From positions 248,001-312,000 of the forward strand of contig JAACJP010000016.1 of assembly GCA_013368375.1 (NCBI GenBank): DNA of 64,000 nucleotides, in the 5' to 3' direction. Shown piece after piece: positions 23,158 through 34,648 of this stretch. The first letter of the stretch is position 1. Each line of letters starts with the position of its first letter. The notes below the pieces were generated by a model. It was not told where the DNA came from. It did no database searches and saw only the letters and a program-made list of their open reading frames with translations. Source of the DNA: Tricholomella constricta (Eukaryota > Basidiomycota > Agaricomycetes > Agaricales > Lyophyllaceae). The position numbers and the translations under genes are program-made.

Positions 23158-23955
23158 TTACAACTTGGAAGAGCCAGAGGCCTCGACGAAGCGCTTCTCT
23201 GCCTCCTCAAAGTTGATCACAGACCAGATGGCATTGAGGTACTGATCCGATAAAAGATCGATTACGATGAGAATCTGGAAAACGAAATTTAGAATGACTC
23301 ACGTCCGCCTTGACGTTGAGATACTGCAGGTAGAAAGCGTGTTCCCAGATATCAACACCGATGATGGGCACGTGGGTGAGGAGGGGGTCCTGGTTCGGAG
23401 TGGTGGTGATCTCCAGACGCTTGGTGGACGGGTTCAACCCCTGATCACAACAAAACCACAATCAGTGAGATCCAATTGAACCCTGAAGAAGGCTACGCAC
23501 GAGCCATCCCCAGCCCGATCCCTGGATTCCGGCAGTGGTGGTGTTGAACTCCTTCTTGAGCGTATCGAGGCTTCCAAAGGCAGCGATGATAGCCTCCTTC
23601 AAGGGTCCATCCTTCAGGGTACCGCCATTCCCTTTGCCCTCGGATGACGCAGGAGCGAGGTTCTTCCAGAAGAGAGAGTGGTTGATGTGGCCTGATCAGG
23701 CGGGACGATCATATCAGATCGATTGGATTTTGGAGAGCAAGGTGAAGGCGTACCTCCTCCGTTGAACTTGAGGGCAGCCTGGAGCGCGATGCGCTCCTTG
23801 GGGGTGGAGGCCTTGGCATATGCAGCCTCAGCAGCGTTGAGCGCGTTGACGTAGGTCTGGTGGTGCTTCTTGTGGTGAAGCTCCATGATCTGGCGAGAGA
23901 TGAAGGGCTCGAGGGCATCGTAGCCGTAGGGGAGATCGGGGAGAGTGTTGGCCAT
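23158..23955 (-). CDS. Mn/Fe superoxide dismutase, no targeting leader
   Basis: The ATG at 23955 gives [20 protein letters not shown]. The conserved [16 protein letters not shown] supplies the first metal His. After an intron [13 protein letters not shown] supplies the second, and [20 protein letters not shown] supplies the last Asp and His. GSGWGWLV is present as expected. The stop is at 23158-23160, after GSSKL. The protein starts directly at the mature SOD fold and lacks a mitochondrial presequence, so a cytosolic (or peroxisomal) manganese enzyme is likely; cytosolic MnSOD is known in fungi. Three introns are visible. The enzyme converts superoxide to hydrogen peroxide and oxygen. Confidence 0.92.
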
Positions 23956-24222
23956 GGTTGTGATGAGTGCGAGAATTGGACGATGATCAGGGTTAAAGTG
24001 GAACCTGGATGCGACTTGATCCGCTTATAACTCGCACCGAACTGTATGTTCCCACAGTGCCCCTTGCGCCACATTTCGTCATCGCCCACGAATTTGGAAG
24101 ATGTCGGACAATGGGCACGCGACCAGTCCAGGGACAAGTTCTATCTGCCAGGGTACAACGCTCTCTCAGTGCAGAAACGCTTGTTCGCTCCATTCGTGCG
24201 GCGTGCACGCATAGCTAGAAGC

Positions 24223-24228
24223 TATAAA
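24223..24228 (+). promoter_or_regulatory. TATA-box candidate
   Basis: TATAAA lies 78 bp upstream of the ATG at 24306, a usual distance for a fungal TATA element. Confidence 0.4.
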
Positions 24229-24305
24229 GGAGGATTGACATGTTTCTTGTACTTTGATTCTCCACCTTACGAAGACAGCAGCGTTACCTCTCCCTCTCCG
24301 CTGCC

Positions 24306-24771
24306 ATGAAATTTGTCACGAATTTAATTTCGCTCACCACACTCCTGGCTGCTGTCTCCACGCAACATGCCAGTCAGCATCGGCTACTATCCTCAAGATG
24401 GTGCATCTGTAAAGTCGGATTACAGTCGAGATCGACCGACCTGTTCGTCGCGAGGTGGCCATTGTTATCGGCCTTCAATCTTGTCCCACCATTCCCTGTC
24501 ACTCGGTGGAAGACGGCCTGGGGTTCATCCTCTACAACGGAGTATACAATCCCCAGTACCATCAGAATGCTCCCAGATTTAAGCCTCCCCATCAAAACTT
24601 CACTGTTCGCATCCCGTCGACTGCGCAGAAAGGGAAAGCACAGCTTCATGTGTCCTTGATAGGAGTGAGTAACCCTTGACGGAGATTTTTGAAGGCTGAT
24701 CGTCTCGATCGCGGCAGGTCGGTGCATCACCATACCTTGAAGCTCTTAATGTCACCCTCAACGTGGTATAA
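24306..24771 (+). pseudogene. Small secreted protein, frame interrupted
   Basis: MKFVTNLISLTTLLAAVSTQ from 24306 is a good signal peptide. The following coding sense shifts frame twice: first to VSIGYYPQDGASV (24370-24410), then to TVEIDRPVRREVAIVIGLQS and VEDGLGFILYNGVYN. It then continues NFTVRIPSTAQKGKAQLHVS up to a GTGAGT donor, and after an intron GASPYLEALNVTLNVV ends at 24771. This looks like a family of short secreted proteins found in mushrooms; the function is unknown. No normal-size intron fits between the first frames, so it may be a pseudogene or contain sequence errors. Confidence 0.45.
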
Positions 24772-25089
24772 CTCGGACTTTGGCGGAACAAATTAATCGC
24801 TCAACGATCGATACACATAACCAGAATTTATAGGTTATCCTCTTGTTTAATGAACGTTCGGACTCTGTACCACCGATTCTTATCTTGAAGCAAATCGCCT
24901 GTAATCGTCGTGCTATTCGAATCCGCGAGAGCCAGGCTAGTACTGTCGATGACTTTGAATACGCGATCATTGCCAGGCGGCCTTGCACCTCCTTCGGCTC
25001 TTCAACTTGTGTGTTATGCCAAGGTCATCTCAAAAGAACTCGGATTGCGTGAACTGTTTCATGTACCCGTGCGGGACTTCGCTGTCAAT

Positions 25090-25270
25090 ATCGCGTAATC
25101 ATCGCCTGCCCTTGAAGTCACGAAAGCGTTGGCGGCACGGGCTTCGAGACGTCATTGACCAATGCCACAGCGGCGCGAAGCAAACGACACTACGAGGTTC
25201 GTCGAATCCTTCGTAGATCAGATCCACCAACTTCTCGACAGGGAGTAGGCTGGAACTGTTCCCGACGTGG
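25090..25270 (-). pseudogene. F-box N-terminal relic
   Basis: The minus strand reads LPVEKLVDLIYEGFDEP followed by VVCFA and, after extra residues, QRFRDF. This parallels FPELIDIIYEALDDI...VVRFSVTCQRFYDI of the F-box gene at 25576-26490. The rest of the protein is not present in frame. It lies just downstream of that gene. Confidence 0.4.
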
Positions 25271-25575
25271 TTCGCAAAATGACGATTGTCCCGGCAAGGC
25301 GAAGGACATGAAACGCTGTCCAGGATAATGACGGCGGGGTTGAGGATGAGAGAAAATGAGGCCTTTTGAAAGATGTAAGGCTTGGCTGTGGCGCGCTTTT
25401 GGCACTTCGAGATGAAGATTGCTCCATCACTGTCACTGGCTGGTACAGAAATATCTTCTGTCCCCACTTGGTCTTTACAAGGTCCTCGAAGTGTCAGTAA
25501 TTTTCGCCGTATGATTTTAATATCAATCGCCTTTATCGCGTTCGTCTTCGTCCAATTGCACGAACTACATACCCG

Positions 25576-26490
25576 CTAGGGGCCCAGATGCCCTGCCAGA
25601 ACCTCAACCACTTCGTCCAACACCTCACGGCTGACATCCTTCCAATCATCGATGACTCCCTCTTCATTCCGAACGGTGTTGACCTTGCAAAGATCGAAGC
25701 GATGGCCAGCCCACTTGCCTCTATGAATCTGAATAGGGCCATCATACCCCGACGACAAGCTGTAATCCGACGACCAGGTGATTCGGATGTACAGAGCAAC
25801 GTCAAAGCGAATCCTCTGCATGAACGGATACTCTGGCGCTTCCCAAAGATCTCGAATTGCGTCGCCACGGATGAACTCTTTTGTGATTAAGTTACGCAGA
25901 ACGTAATCACCGCTGTAGATCTCCGTGAAGGTCTGGACATGCCTACTAAGCCCTGGAGTTTCTTCAATCAATTCGCATAAGATGAGTGCTGCTTCCAACT
26001 CAATCTGAGCCTCATCTCCTCTGAGCCAGACCCCTGTTCTCCACTTCAGATCAACGGCGTAGCCTTGATATTTTTTCTTTTTCTGGTGAATATGCCAGAG
26101 TGGATCCAATGCTTGAAGTATCCTGAGCTGATCGAAGACGGCGACTACGTCGTCTTCGTCGTCTTTGAGATTAGATTTGATGAATTTTCTCTCGCTATCG
26201 GTAAGCATCCCAGGTGGTAAGTCATCCATACAGGCGTAGTCTCCCAGGCAGATAATCCGATCGCCCGCCCATGAGTCTATGAAAGTGCCCGCAACATAAA
26301 CTTCGAGATGTCGTCGACCGATGTCGTAAAAGCGCTGGCACGTCACCGAGAAACGGACAACATCTACGATGTCGTCGAGGGCTTCGTAGATGATATCAAT
26401 TAGTTCAGGGAAGAGTTGACCGAGACCGCTCCCGGTTTCGTTTGCCAGAGACCTAAGGGATGAAACCCGCGTTTCTGCAATGAGGAACAT
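25576..26490 (-). CDS. F-box-like protein, single exon
   Basis: The protein is 304 residues long with its ATG at 26490. Residues about 24-60 form an F-box-like helix set, LGQLFPELIDIIYEALDDI then VVRFSVTCQRFYDIGRRHLE. Next come AGDRIICLGDYA, an acidic segment (LKDDEDDVVAVFDQLRILQA) and a charged C-terminus ending VLAGHLGP. The arrangement, especially the F-box followed by GDRIIC-GDYA, is that of a large Agaricomycete family of intron-poor F-box proteins of unknown substrate. Such proteins would recruit targets to an SCF ubiquitin ligase. No leucine-rich or WD repeats are seen. Confidence 0.65.
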   Translation of the reverse strand: MFLIAETRVSSLRSLANETGSGLGQLFPELIDIIYEALDDIVDVVRFSVTCQRFYDIGRRHLEVYVAGTFIDSWAGDRIICLGDYACMDDLPPGMLTDSERKFIKSNLKDDEDDVVAVFDQLRILQALDPLWHIHQKKKKYQGYAVDLKWRTGVWLRGDEAQIELEAALILCELIEETPGLSRHVQTFTEIYSGDYVLRNLITKEFIRGDAIRDLWEAPEYPFMQRIRFDVALYIRITWSSDYSLSSGYDGPIQIHRGKWAGHRFDLCKVNTVRNEEGVIDDWKDVSREVLDEVVEVLAGHLGP

Positions 26491-27960
26491 CGTTGAGAAA
26501 GAAGGAGATGAACTTCACACGCACTGTTCAGGGTAATGATGATGTTTAAATTCGTCGCGATGGCGGCTTTCTGGTTCAGGAGTGTTCGTGTTGAGGCTAC
26601 TGTAAGGCTTCGCTATGACACGTTTGCCCTGTTCAGGGCGCCAGAGCGCGAGCATGAAAGCTTCACTGTGACCAATGTAAGAGAAACTCTGTCCAAAATG
26701 TCCCGACATGTGCGTTGGAACTTGGGAACAGTTATCGAGATTGCGGACCATGAAGTGCTGGCCCATGGTGGAAATAGGTGGCAATTCTGGAAGTTGAAAG
26801 TTGAACTTTGCCATCAGCAAATCTGGGAAAATGCTGTGGGACCCTGTTATTGTTATTGTTATTGTTATTGACGCGGAGCGGTCCAATTCCTGAACAACCG
26901 CGCTTCCGGGACTATCCAGATGCGTGAGCACCATTTACCCGGGCCCTATCTACTCCTTTCGACGAGCTATTCTCGAGAGTCAGAACGTCTATCTAGGGAG
27001 CTCAATAGGGTGTCACGAATTTAGTAAGTCTGTATCCTCGTCTTCTCCCTCCTGTATGAGCCAATGTAAGGGAAGGGATGGGATGAACACATTTATGTGT
27101 CTCAGAGTCTGTGCGTTGAATGCTAAGCCTATGTGGATATTCAAGCGCAATACAAGAGTGGTTTGACGAAGGCAGTGTTGTTCGGTGCACACCTCGGTTT
27201 GTGTTCTGAGACAAGGTCGTCGGGGCAGCGTGCAGGGGTAAGCGGGCGCCAGGCGTGGATGGGGTTCGTCGGTTGAGAGGTGTTGTGCGACGGTGTACTG
27301 TTCGTGGGTCTCGGTCGCAGGCTATGGTAACCAGCGCAGGGATGCAATGGCCACGTACGCGCGACAGTCCCGGGCCGTGTGGGAAGAACTGGGTGATGTC
27401 CGGTTCTCCGATTCAGAGACGGACGCACCGCTCACGGGTGTTTCCCCAAGCTGAGAGGGTCTACAAGTCGTTACAGTAGTAGGGTCCTTGTGGAGAAGTC
27501 TTAGTGAGGTATTGAGTAAGTTCAGTGTGCATGTTACAGTGTATTATGTTTTTGGAGAGGGAAGTTCAACTCTGCTGGTAGTGCCAACCGCTCCCGCAAA
27601 CTGCTTCGATTTCGATGCAGTTGCTAAATGGACGGATACTATGGGCTTGAACCAGTTTGTGTTAGGGTTGACCCAGTGTGATCAAAGGCCGCGTTCTCTC
27701 AGAGGAGAGGAAAAGAAAATGCACAAGATTGCGGTGTTAGATAAGGCTGAGATAAGGGGCCACCTAGTCTGTCGTCATTGCCAAGGTGTCGATCTCGGAT
27801 TATAATGGGCGTACAATGTAGCAACCATTTGGCAGAGTATAGAATAGTAGATAGGGCCTTTTAGAACCCGGCAAACATTATATCTTCGTCTGAAAATGTC
27901 CGAGCTTATGTCCGAGTCAACTTCTGGTCAATTAGTAAGGTGCACCAGTCTACATCGACA
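26491..27960. other. Intergenic with microsatellite, no confident gene
   Basis: A (TGTTAT)n microsatellite of about five units lies at 26844-26870. A 105-codon plus-strand ORF (27488-27805) and a minus-strand ORF reaching 26515 lack recognisable motifs. A segment at 27160-27440 is weakly reminiscent of a P450 haem region on the minus strand, too weak to call. Confidence 0.4.
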
Positions 27961-27964
27961 AATT

Positions 27965-30900
27965 TTAAAGATCGGCATATCCTTCCTCGTCTTCAAAATC
28001 TCCCGCCCCATCTTCACCGTCCTCAGCCCCAATGTCATGTTCATAATCCGCTTCCACACCTACGCCAACGTCCTCCTCATCTTCTTCTTCCAAGTCTAAG
28101 GTAAGCTCTTCGCAATGTTGCTCGTCGGCATCTTGATCCTGCTCATCATCGACGGTCGCCGCGCCGGCCGCTTCTGCATGCTGTCGCAGCTGCTCAATTG
28201 CCATGGACCTATCACTGCTGGTGGTGGTTGTGTCCTCGTGACTCGGCTCTGGGGTAGTTTCGATGGCATCCGAGTCTTCCGGTATGGTAGGTACTGATGC
28301 GGGTGTGTCATCCCAGGGAACTCGATAATGTCCAACACCTCCACCAGCATAGCGCATGTACATATCACGATCGACAAATCTATGATGAAGATTTAGCAGA
28401 TAGTAGAATATGAGGGTAACACATACATATTGACATAGAAATACTTCCAGTCATCCACTTCGTCATCTGCTCGTGCAACTGAGTGTCCTGCGAGCCACTG
28501 ATCCGTCGCATCGTGTTGGAAAGCCGGGATGAGATGAGATCCTCGAATGACTTCATCTGGGTCAAGAAACCCAAAAGCGTCGGTATCGTTCGAAGGCACG
28601 AAGTGAATACGATGGAGGCGGCGGTACCGAAAGCCTGCACGATAGGATCTATCATATCGAAACCACCGCACCCATAGAACTTCCTTCGAGACTGGTGTTT
28701 GAGACCCTCCAGGTGTATTGTGAATGACGTCGAGGTGAAATATCCCGATGACGCGGGCATAACGGAAAGGATGATCGCTCTCGCCTTCGGGTGCCAGCGT
28801 CATCACATCAGCATGGTTGCGAGAATTTATCGTGTCTTGCCCCCGTCGAACGTCATATCCAGTGTAATTCACACGCAGGACCTTGTGTCGATAGAACCGC
28901 TCGTTGACTATTAAAACTTTCGCTCGCTCTGCATCAGAGAATTCGTTGGGACCGCCGGACCAGTCGGGATGGAGGAGGCGTCCAAGGAGGTGGTCCTGCA
29001 GCTTCGTATAGAAATCCTGTCAAAGCTGAGGTCAGTAAATTGTCATCTCAACTTGAGATGTGACTGACCTGTACCGCGGGATCTCCCTCGTTAGCGAGAA
29101 TAAAGGATTGAAGGTGGACAGGGAAGTTACGCGTTGACGAGATGTGGTGGTGGTATTCAGGGGGTGTCGAGGGAAGTGGTTCACTTTCGTGAAAGTTCAC
29201 GGTCAAACGGGACTTACGCCGGCGTCTCGGAGATAGTGCTGCTAATGATTGTCACGGGTAACCCTGGGGTTTTCCAGGGCTACCCGTACCCATACCCTTA
29301 GAAACCCGTACCCGCGACGAGGGGTAAGGGTTTTGGCGGGTATGGTTAGGGGTTCTTACGGGTTCCGCGTGTTAAGAAACCCCTGACGGGTCTCTAAATA
29401 AACAGAAGAAGTTTGTCCCAATCTGGCTTCATCACATAATCACGTGCCGTTGTTTACGTGTTTGGTCTTGAGACGAAACGCGTAAACGCGCTTTGTTTAA
29501 CGGCACATGGGTGGCTGGGTACATTCATCCTAGCCCTTCTTCAACATGTCACCAGCGGTAACAGGCAGTTAGTCATCTGAACCATTTGCAAGTTGCTGTA
29601 CAAAATTTCAGCCATTGGCTGCTCAAAAAATGGTTTGTCCCGCACTCACTTTTGTGACTTCTTTGGAGCTTGAGGTTGCTTTTTTGTTGAAGTCGGCAGC
29701 TGGAGGGAGTGACTGGTTCACAAGTCTGACAAGTCCTGGGTTCACAACCGTATTGTGGTCAAGGCACGAGCGACATAGAATATTGATAATCAACTGTAAC
29801 TGACTTGAAGAGATTGGAGACATTGCAACCAGGTTGGAGAATGGTGTAACTGATTGCATATATTGAGATAGAGAAAGCCCATTGTCAGACTCTACACAAT
29901 CACAAACATAACAACCGATCATATGACATTGCCTACTGCTGGGTCATTTTGCTGATGTTGGGGGTAGGCCGCGCCCTCCGGGCCTATATTATCTTTCTGT
30001 TTAAGGAAAACCCGCCTCGAAAACCCGCTGAGTAAACCCGCTTAACCCGCCCAACCCACGCTGGGGGTACGGGTACGGGCGGGGTTAACAGATTCCAACC
30101 CGGACCCGTACCCCAGCGTACCCTACCCAAAACCCCCACGGGTTTTGAAACCCGTGACAATCACTAAGTGCTGCAGGTGGGCTTTCAGGGTGTGCAGTGG
30201 TACCTTCGGCCTTTTTGTGCTTTGCGATAATGCGAGCCTGGCGAACGAGGGCTTGATTGCGACGTTCCAACCTTGTCATTTGCATGGTAGCTTGGTTTTT
30301 GTTGGTGCGCGCATAGAACCGCTTCACCATCCTGTGTTCGAGCTCACCCTGATGCCATTTAGCAATCGGTGGTAAGACAATTCAGTTTCTACTACTCACA
30401 GGTTGTGTTGAATACGAGTCAGTTGTGCCAAACCGACGGATAAAGCTGGCATAATCCCCAAGAGCATGCAACTTGATGAGCTCGAGATTAAACTTCTTGC
30501 TCGTCCTTCGTTGCGGCGCAGATGCAGTTTGGATGTCTGTGACAGGAGGGAGGAAGTCATCAGCACCGGCCTGAGCAACGTCTGCACTTGTAGACGCCGT
30601 GTTGTCTCTCCTTTGACCCCTCACACCTCTGCCTCTACCTCTTCCCCTGCCTCTGCCGCTTGTCGAAGGTGCTGGCGTGTCTGTCAGGGGTGCCGAAGAA
30701 GTATCCTGAGGTGCTGCAGGTTTTCGTGTTTGACGACGGACGCGTGCTTGAGCCTCCTTCGGAAGCTCTCTTGTATCAAATTGAGAGCAGGTGTTACTTT
30801 CAAACTTGCGTAACTGCCGGCCAAGGTCGGTGGTGCATTGTTCGAGCCACTGGAGCGTGGTGTCGGTATGAAGGCGGAGTTTGCCCAGAGTGTGCCATTC

Positions 30901-33340
30901 GGCGAGGATAAAAAGGAGTGTGATGATGGTGTCGTCGTGTACACCTTCTAATAGTCCATCAAAAACAGGAATTGCGCACTGAAATCCATTCGATAAGTGA
31001 TGGGACAGATACAGTACATTTAATTACTGACCTGTAGTAAATCTTCATAGTCTCGGGCAGCGAGCTTTTTCAAGCCTGCTACATTATCAGAAAATCGGCA
31101 AATTGTTGAGCGTCCAAAAGTCGGGACCTGGCGGTAGCGACGGTTCATGGCCTGGGTTGAATTCTGTCCGACCACAAAGAGAATACGTATCAAGTGGATG
31201 AGGACCGCCTTCCAGACACCCAGCTCAAACTCGTGCATGAAGTCAGGAGCGAGCATAGCAAAGAAGTTGAAGGAAAATTTGGCAAGGATAGAAAATGCGT
31301 TCTGCAAGGAATGTGAGCTGAATTCCTTTCTGATGACATAATAGCTTACATTTGTAGGTACTGAGGAGTCCGCCCCCAAGAGTCTCTCAACCGCCGCTGA
31401 TTTAACACCATAACCGCGTTCATAGATAAATTCCCGAGCAACACGGATGTTGAAACGGCGGGGCGAGGTGTCTCGACGAGCATGTGTCTCGCGTCGTCGG
31501 CCGTCGTATATTGTACCAAGCTCAGGAATTTTTTCTTTGGGGATGGTACAACGTGAACAGGGACAGCGCCCAAAATTGCAAATGGTTGAAAGTAAAACTC
31601 TGTAAAAGTTTGAGTCTTCCATAGAGCGGGAAAGAATCAAAAAAAATGGGCACACTTTTCGGGATAGTCAGCTGAATATGTGAATATACGAGGATAGAAC
31701 CGTCTTGACACGCCATCGGGGCATTCGATAACTATACCGTGCTCGTATGCTTGCATAAAGGTCCCGTCAAGAATGCATTTCCAAACAGCATGGAGGAGCT
31801 CGCGGCGGCAATGTGTGAGGAGCTCAGGGGATAATGGCTTCCCCGTGCGATCAAAGTAGTCATCTTCGAACGAATCGGGAAGCTGCAAAAGAGCAGGCAG
31901 CAAGGTAAATCAACATGAAGCAAATTGTTACACATGTAATTACCTTCGGAATGTACGCTAGATGTTGGCACAACCCCATCGTCGGTTTACCGCGAAGCCA
32001 CTTGGAATGATTTCCAAACCAGAGATATAACGGCCACAGAGACGCATTGCCAAAATTTGCAAGATGTGTAGAGTCCGACCAGAACATCAAAGCAGCAACC
32101 ACACGCTCGAGGTCACAACCCGGCTCTGGAGGCTGTCTATGCAGGTCAGCGTGCGCTTCGATCATAGCATCAGATGAGAAAAGCTCATCGTGAACGCGTT
32201 CGGCCTCAACAGATTCGTCTTTCTGCCAGAATGTCTTGAAGGGTGTATAGTGGAGTGGCTGCGAGTCGCTGAATGCACGTTTGATCACTTCCACCAATGA
32301 GCGACGTTGCAGTCCAGGGATCGTAAATGTAGGTATAGTGTCCGGAGTGTGCTTCTTGCCATCGGGGACCTCAATGATAACGTCCGACTCAAACCAGCCA
32401 TCGTTTGGAATTGCCGCGGATGACACCTCGTCAACTTCTGCAGACTGGAACTGCATTTGTTTGTCGAAGTCGGCCGTTTCTTTGCGGATATCAAAATCAG
32501 CCAGGTCATCCTTGACGAACTCGTCAGACTTGAGAAAATCCACCAGCTTTATCATCTCGAGAAGCGATTTTATCGGGGTGCCTGTCCACATCCAGTTCAT
32601 TATGCCGAAAATCGTCGAGTTTCGAAAGGGATGATAGCGATTTGGGGTGTCGGCGGCATCAGGGTTTTCAGAGCGGGTGCGGACTGAGTGCTGCATTTGC
32701 ATAGCAGTCGAAACTGTCTGGGCATTGTTGAGATCCTGGAGAGAGATTGTATCATCGGGATCATGGGTTGGCCGTGTGGAATATTCCCGGTATAGTCCAA
32801 ACACGTTACGAGCAGTGCGTACAACTGCTTCCCAAATAAAATGAGACATGGGTGGTGGGGTCGTGTCGTTGGCTCCCGCGTCAACATCAGATACTGGCTG
32901 CTGAGGCGGCAATGGGGTTGGTGGTGCTGGGAGCTGCTCTAAAATCTTCCATGTTGGCCTCCTGCGACGAACGCCACGTCCTGCGGCACTCAAATGAGGG
33001 GAAGGGGGGGAGGGAGAGCCCATTTCAATATCGGCCGCAGATGGAATTGACATCTGTGGTTCGTCGGACATGTTCGTCTGAAAATAAATCTGTAATCTCA
33101 TGGTCACGCATCTCACAAATAGAAACTTACTGTCGAGTTTGAAGGCTCAGCTAAGGCTTGTAAGTCCTCTTCTCGTTTTCGCTTCTTGGCTGCGCGTTTC
33201 TGTGCAATTATTTCGAGGGCATTCGGAACTGTGTTTTCTTGCTCATCTGCAGCCAGGAATTCCTCGCATCCTTGCTGGTGTCGCTCGAGGCCTCTTTCAG
33301 TGCCGAATGAGGAATCGCAGGACTCGCACTTGTAAGCCAT
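27965..33340 (-). mobile_element. Plavaka-type (CACTA-like) transposase gene, interrupted by an insertion
   Basis: The N-terminus at 33340 is a C2H2-like finger (YKCESCDSSFGTERGLERHQ) followed by a basic stretch. Later exons have IFGIMNWMWTG, VVAALMFWSDSTHLANFG and LWPLYLWFGNHSKWLRGKP, then CPDGVSRRFYPRIFTYSADY, GRCPCSRC and LAPDFMHEFELGVWKAVLIH. After an intron AIPVFDGLLEGVHDD and HRMVKRFYARTNKNQA follow. Beyond the inserted element come YHHHISSTRNFPVH and, near the end, MYMRYAGGGVGHYRVPW. These are hallmarks of the fungal Plavaka superfamily. The frame ends at 27965 in an acidic tail. The terminal inverted repeats of the element were not found. The 918-bp insertion (29246-30163) should inactivate this copy unless it is spliced out. 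Confidence 0.8.
29246..30163. mobile_element. TIR element (MITE) inserted in the Plavaka gene
   Basis: The termini are TGATTGTCACGGGT (29246-29259) and its exact inverse ACCCGTGACAATCA (30150-30163). Both sides are flanked by CTAA (29242-29245 and 30164-30167), a likely 4-bp target duplication. Subterminal regions at both ends are dense in ACCCGTACCC/GGGTACGGGT motifs. An internal inverted pair (GTGCCGTTGTTTACG near 29440 and GTTTAACGGCAC near 29505) is also present. No transposase ORF is present. The superfamily is unassigned. Confidence 0.7.
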
Positions 33341-33391
33341 GTTGAGAGAGGGGATAGGAGGGAAAGAAGATGTGTGAGACCTCAGACTGTC

Positions 33392-34348
33392 TTAGAACGC
33401 AAACCAATTTTTTATATATTTGTCATACTCGATCAATCTATGTCGAGTCAGAGCAGGCACCCAAAAGATTGCGGTTAGTGCGTTCAGCACGGCGTCGCGT
33501 TGGAGAAGCAGGCCTAGGGTGTCTAGGAGGTGTGGCTGCAGGCCAAATTGCGGCAGATGGGCCTGAGGGATTGACGACAGGAGAGGGATAGAGAGAAAGT
33601 GCAAAAGCCCATCGAAGCATGTCGTTCGACTACATAAGAGATTAGTTTGCAACAAAAGTTCAGAAATATGACCACTTGCAATAATTGCGTTGAATGGTTT
33701 TCGTGCCAAATGCGCAACTCGCCGGACACTGGTTTCACGAGCGCGGACACACCAGCGGATTGTGTCGTCTTCTGTCCATGAAGGGGTAGGCTCGTCGCGA
33801 GCACACTTGTGGATTCTTCGGATAAACTGGGGGCTATGGAGGAAGTTGAAAGGAATGCCGATATCCTTGCGCACGAAGACCTGTACAATCTGCATAATTT
33901 CGCCCGTTGCCTGACAGATAGATAAATATTGATGTATTTGCAGGAAAGAGGATACTCACCTGTACTACACAAGTGAACCTTGCTTCTAACACCTGCCGCG
34001 GTGTGATGTTGTTCAAATCATCGATTGAAATCTGGTGGGGATCATGGGGTGTGACAACGACTGCGGTAGTGATTGTATTTGGCGCAGAATCAGTTCCTCC
34101 AGACTATACGCCATATATCAGTACAAATAAGATAGAAAAGAGGAAAAAACTGACGGTTAAATCATGGACATGGTTTGTGCCATGGGTTCGAGTCGGTGTC
34201 GCAGGAGGTGAGTCGTTACCAAGTTCATTCTGAAGCTGCAATGACAGGAGCCGAGTCTGATATATATCAGCATACAGGAACTGTAGTGTATATCTGACAA
34301 TACACTTACCTGTATCTCAAAACGCAACCTCGCTCGGGATGTTGACAT
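33392..34348 (-). CDS. Unrecognised multi-exon gene beside Plavaka
   Basis: The ATG at 34348 gives MSTSRARLRFEIQ. Clean GT-AG introns separate it from SLQLQNELGNDSPPATPTR, then SGGTDSAPNTITTAVVV...ISIDDLNNITPRQVLEARF, then MQIVQVFVRKDIGIPFNFLH + SPQFIRRIH and VRRVAHLARKPFNAIIASG. A last exon ends RHRLIEYDKYIKNWFAF near 33392. The coding sense is intact over all exons. I recognise no domain. It is head-to-head with the DUF6698 gene (about 300 bp between starts) and upstream of the Plavaka gene on the same strand. It could be an accessory gene of the mobile island or an orphan host gene. Confidence 0.55.
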
Positions 34349-34648
34349 GGTGTCGGGAATCCAAAATCATCCAGTCGAAATGATCTGCTCCAGGGTATCG
34401 AGATGTTGCACATGGCCAAGACTTGAAATTTGTGCTATTTGAAATGATAAGACTGGCAGAACAACTAGAACAACCCAGCTGGTGTGTTGACTCGAAGGGC
34501 GCCGCGCCGCGTAGTCCAGTTGGTCGCTGGCAATACATAAACAAATAGCAACGAAATTTGTATTTCAACCTCCCCCAGCTGGATAAAAAGCCAACACCGA
34601 AACTCCTTACCGTCATGGCAGAAACCCCCCTTCCAACATCTTTGCATC

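Noticed and set aside
26515..26934. Minus-strand 139-codon ORF upstream of the F-box gene
   Set aside because: Its N-terminal part is a microsatellite translation (ITITIT) and the rest has no recognisable domain.
27160..27440. Possible P450 haem-loop relic on the minus strand
   Set aside because: Only a few residues (GPG/ARDC-like) fit, without flanking family motifs.
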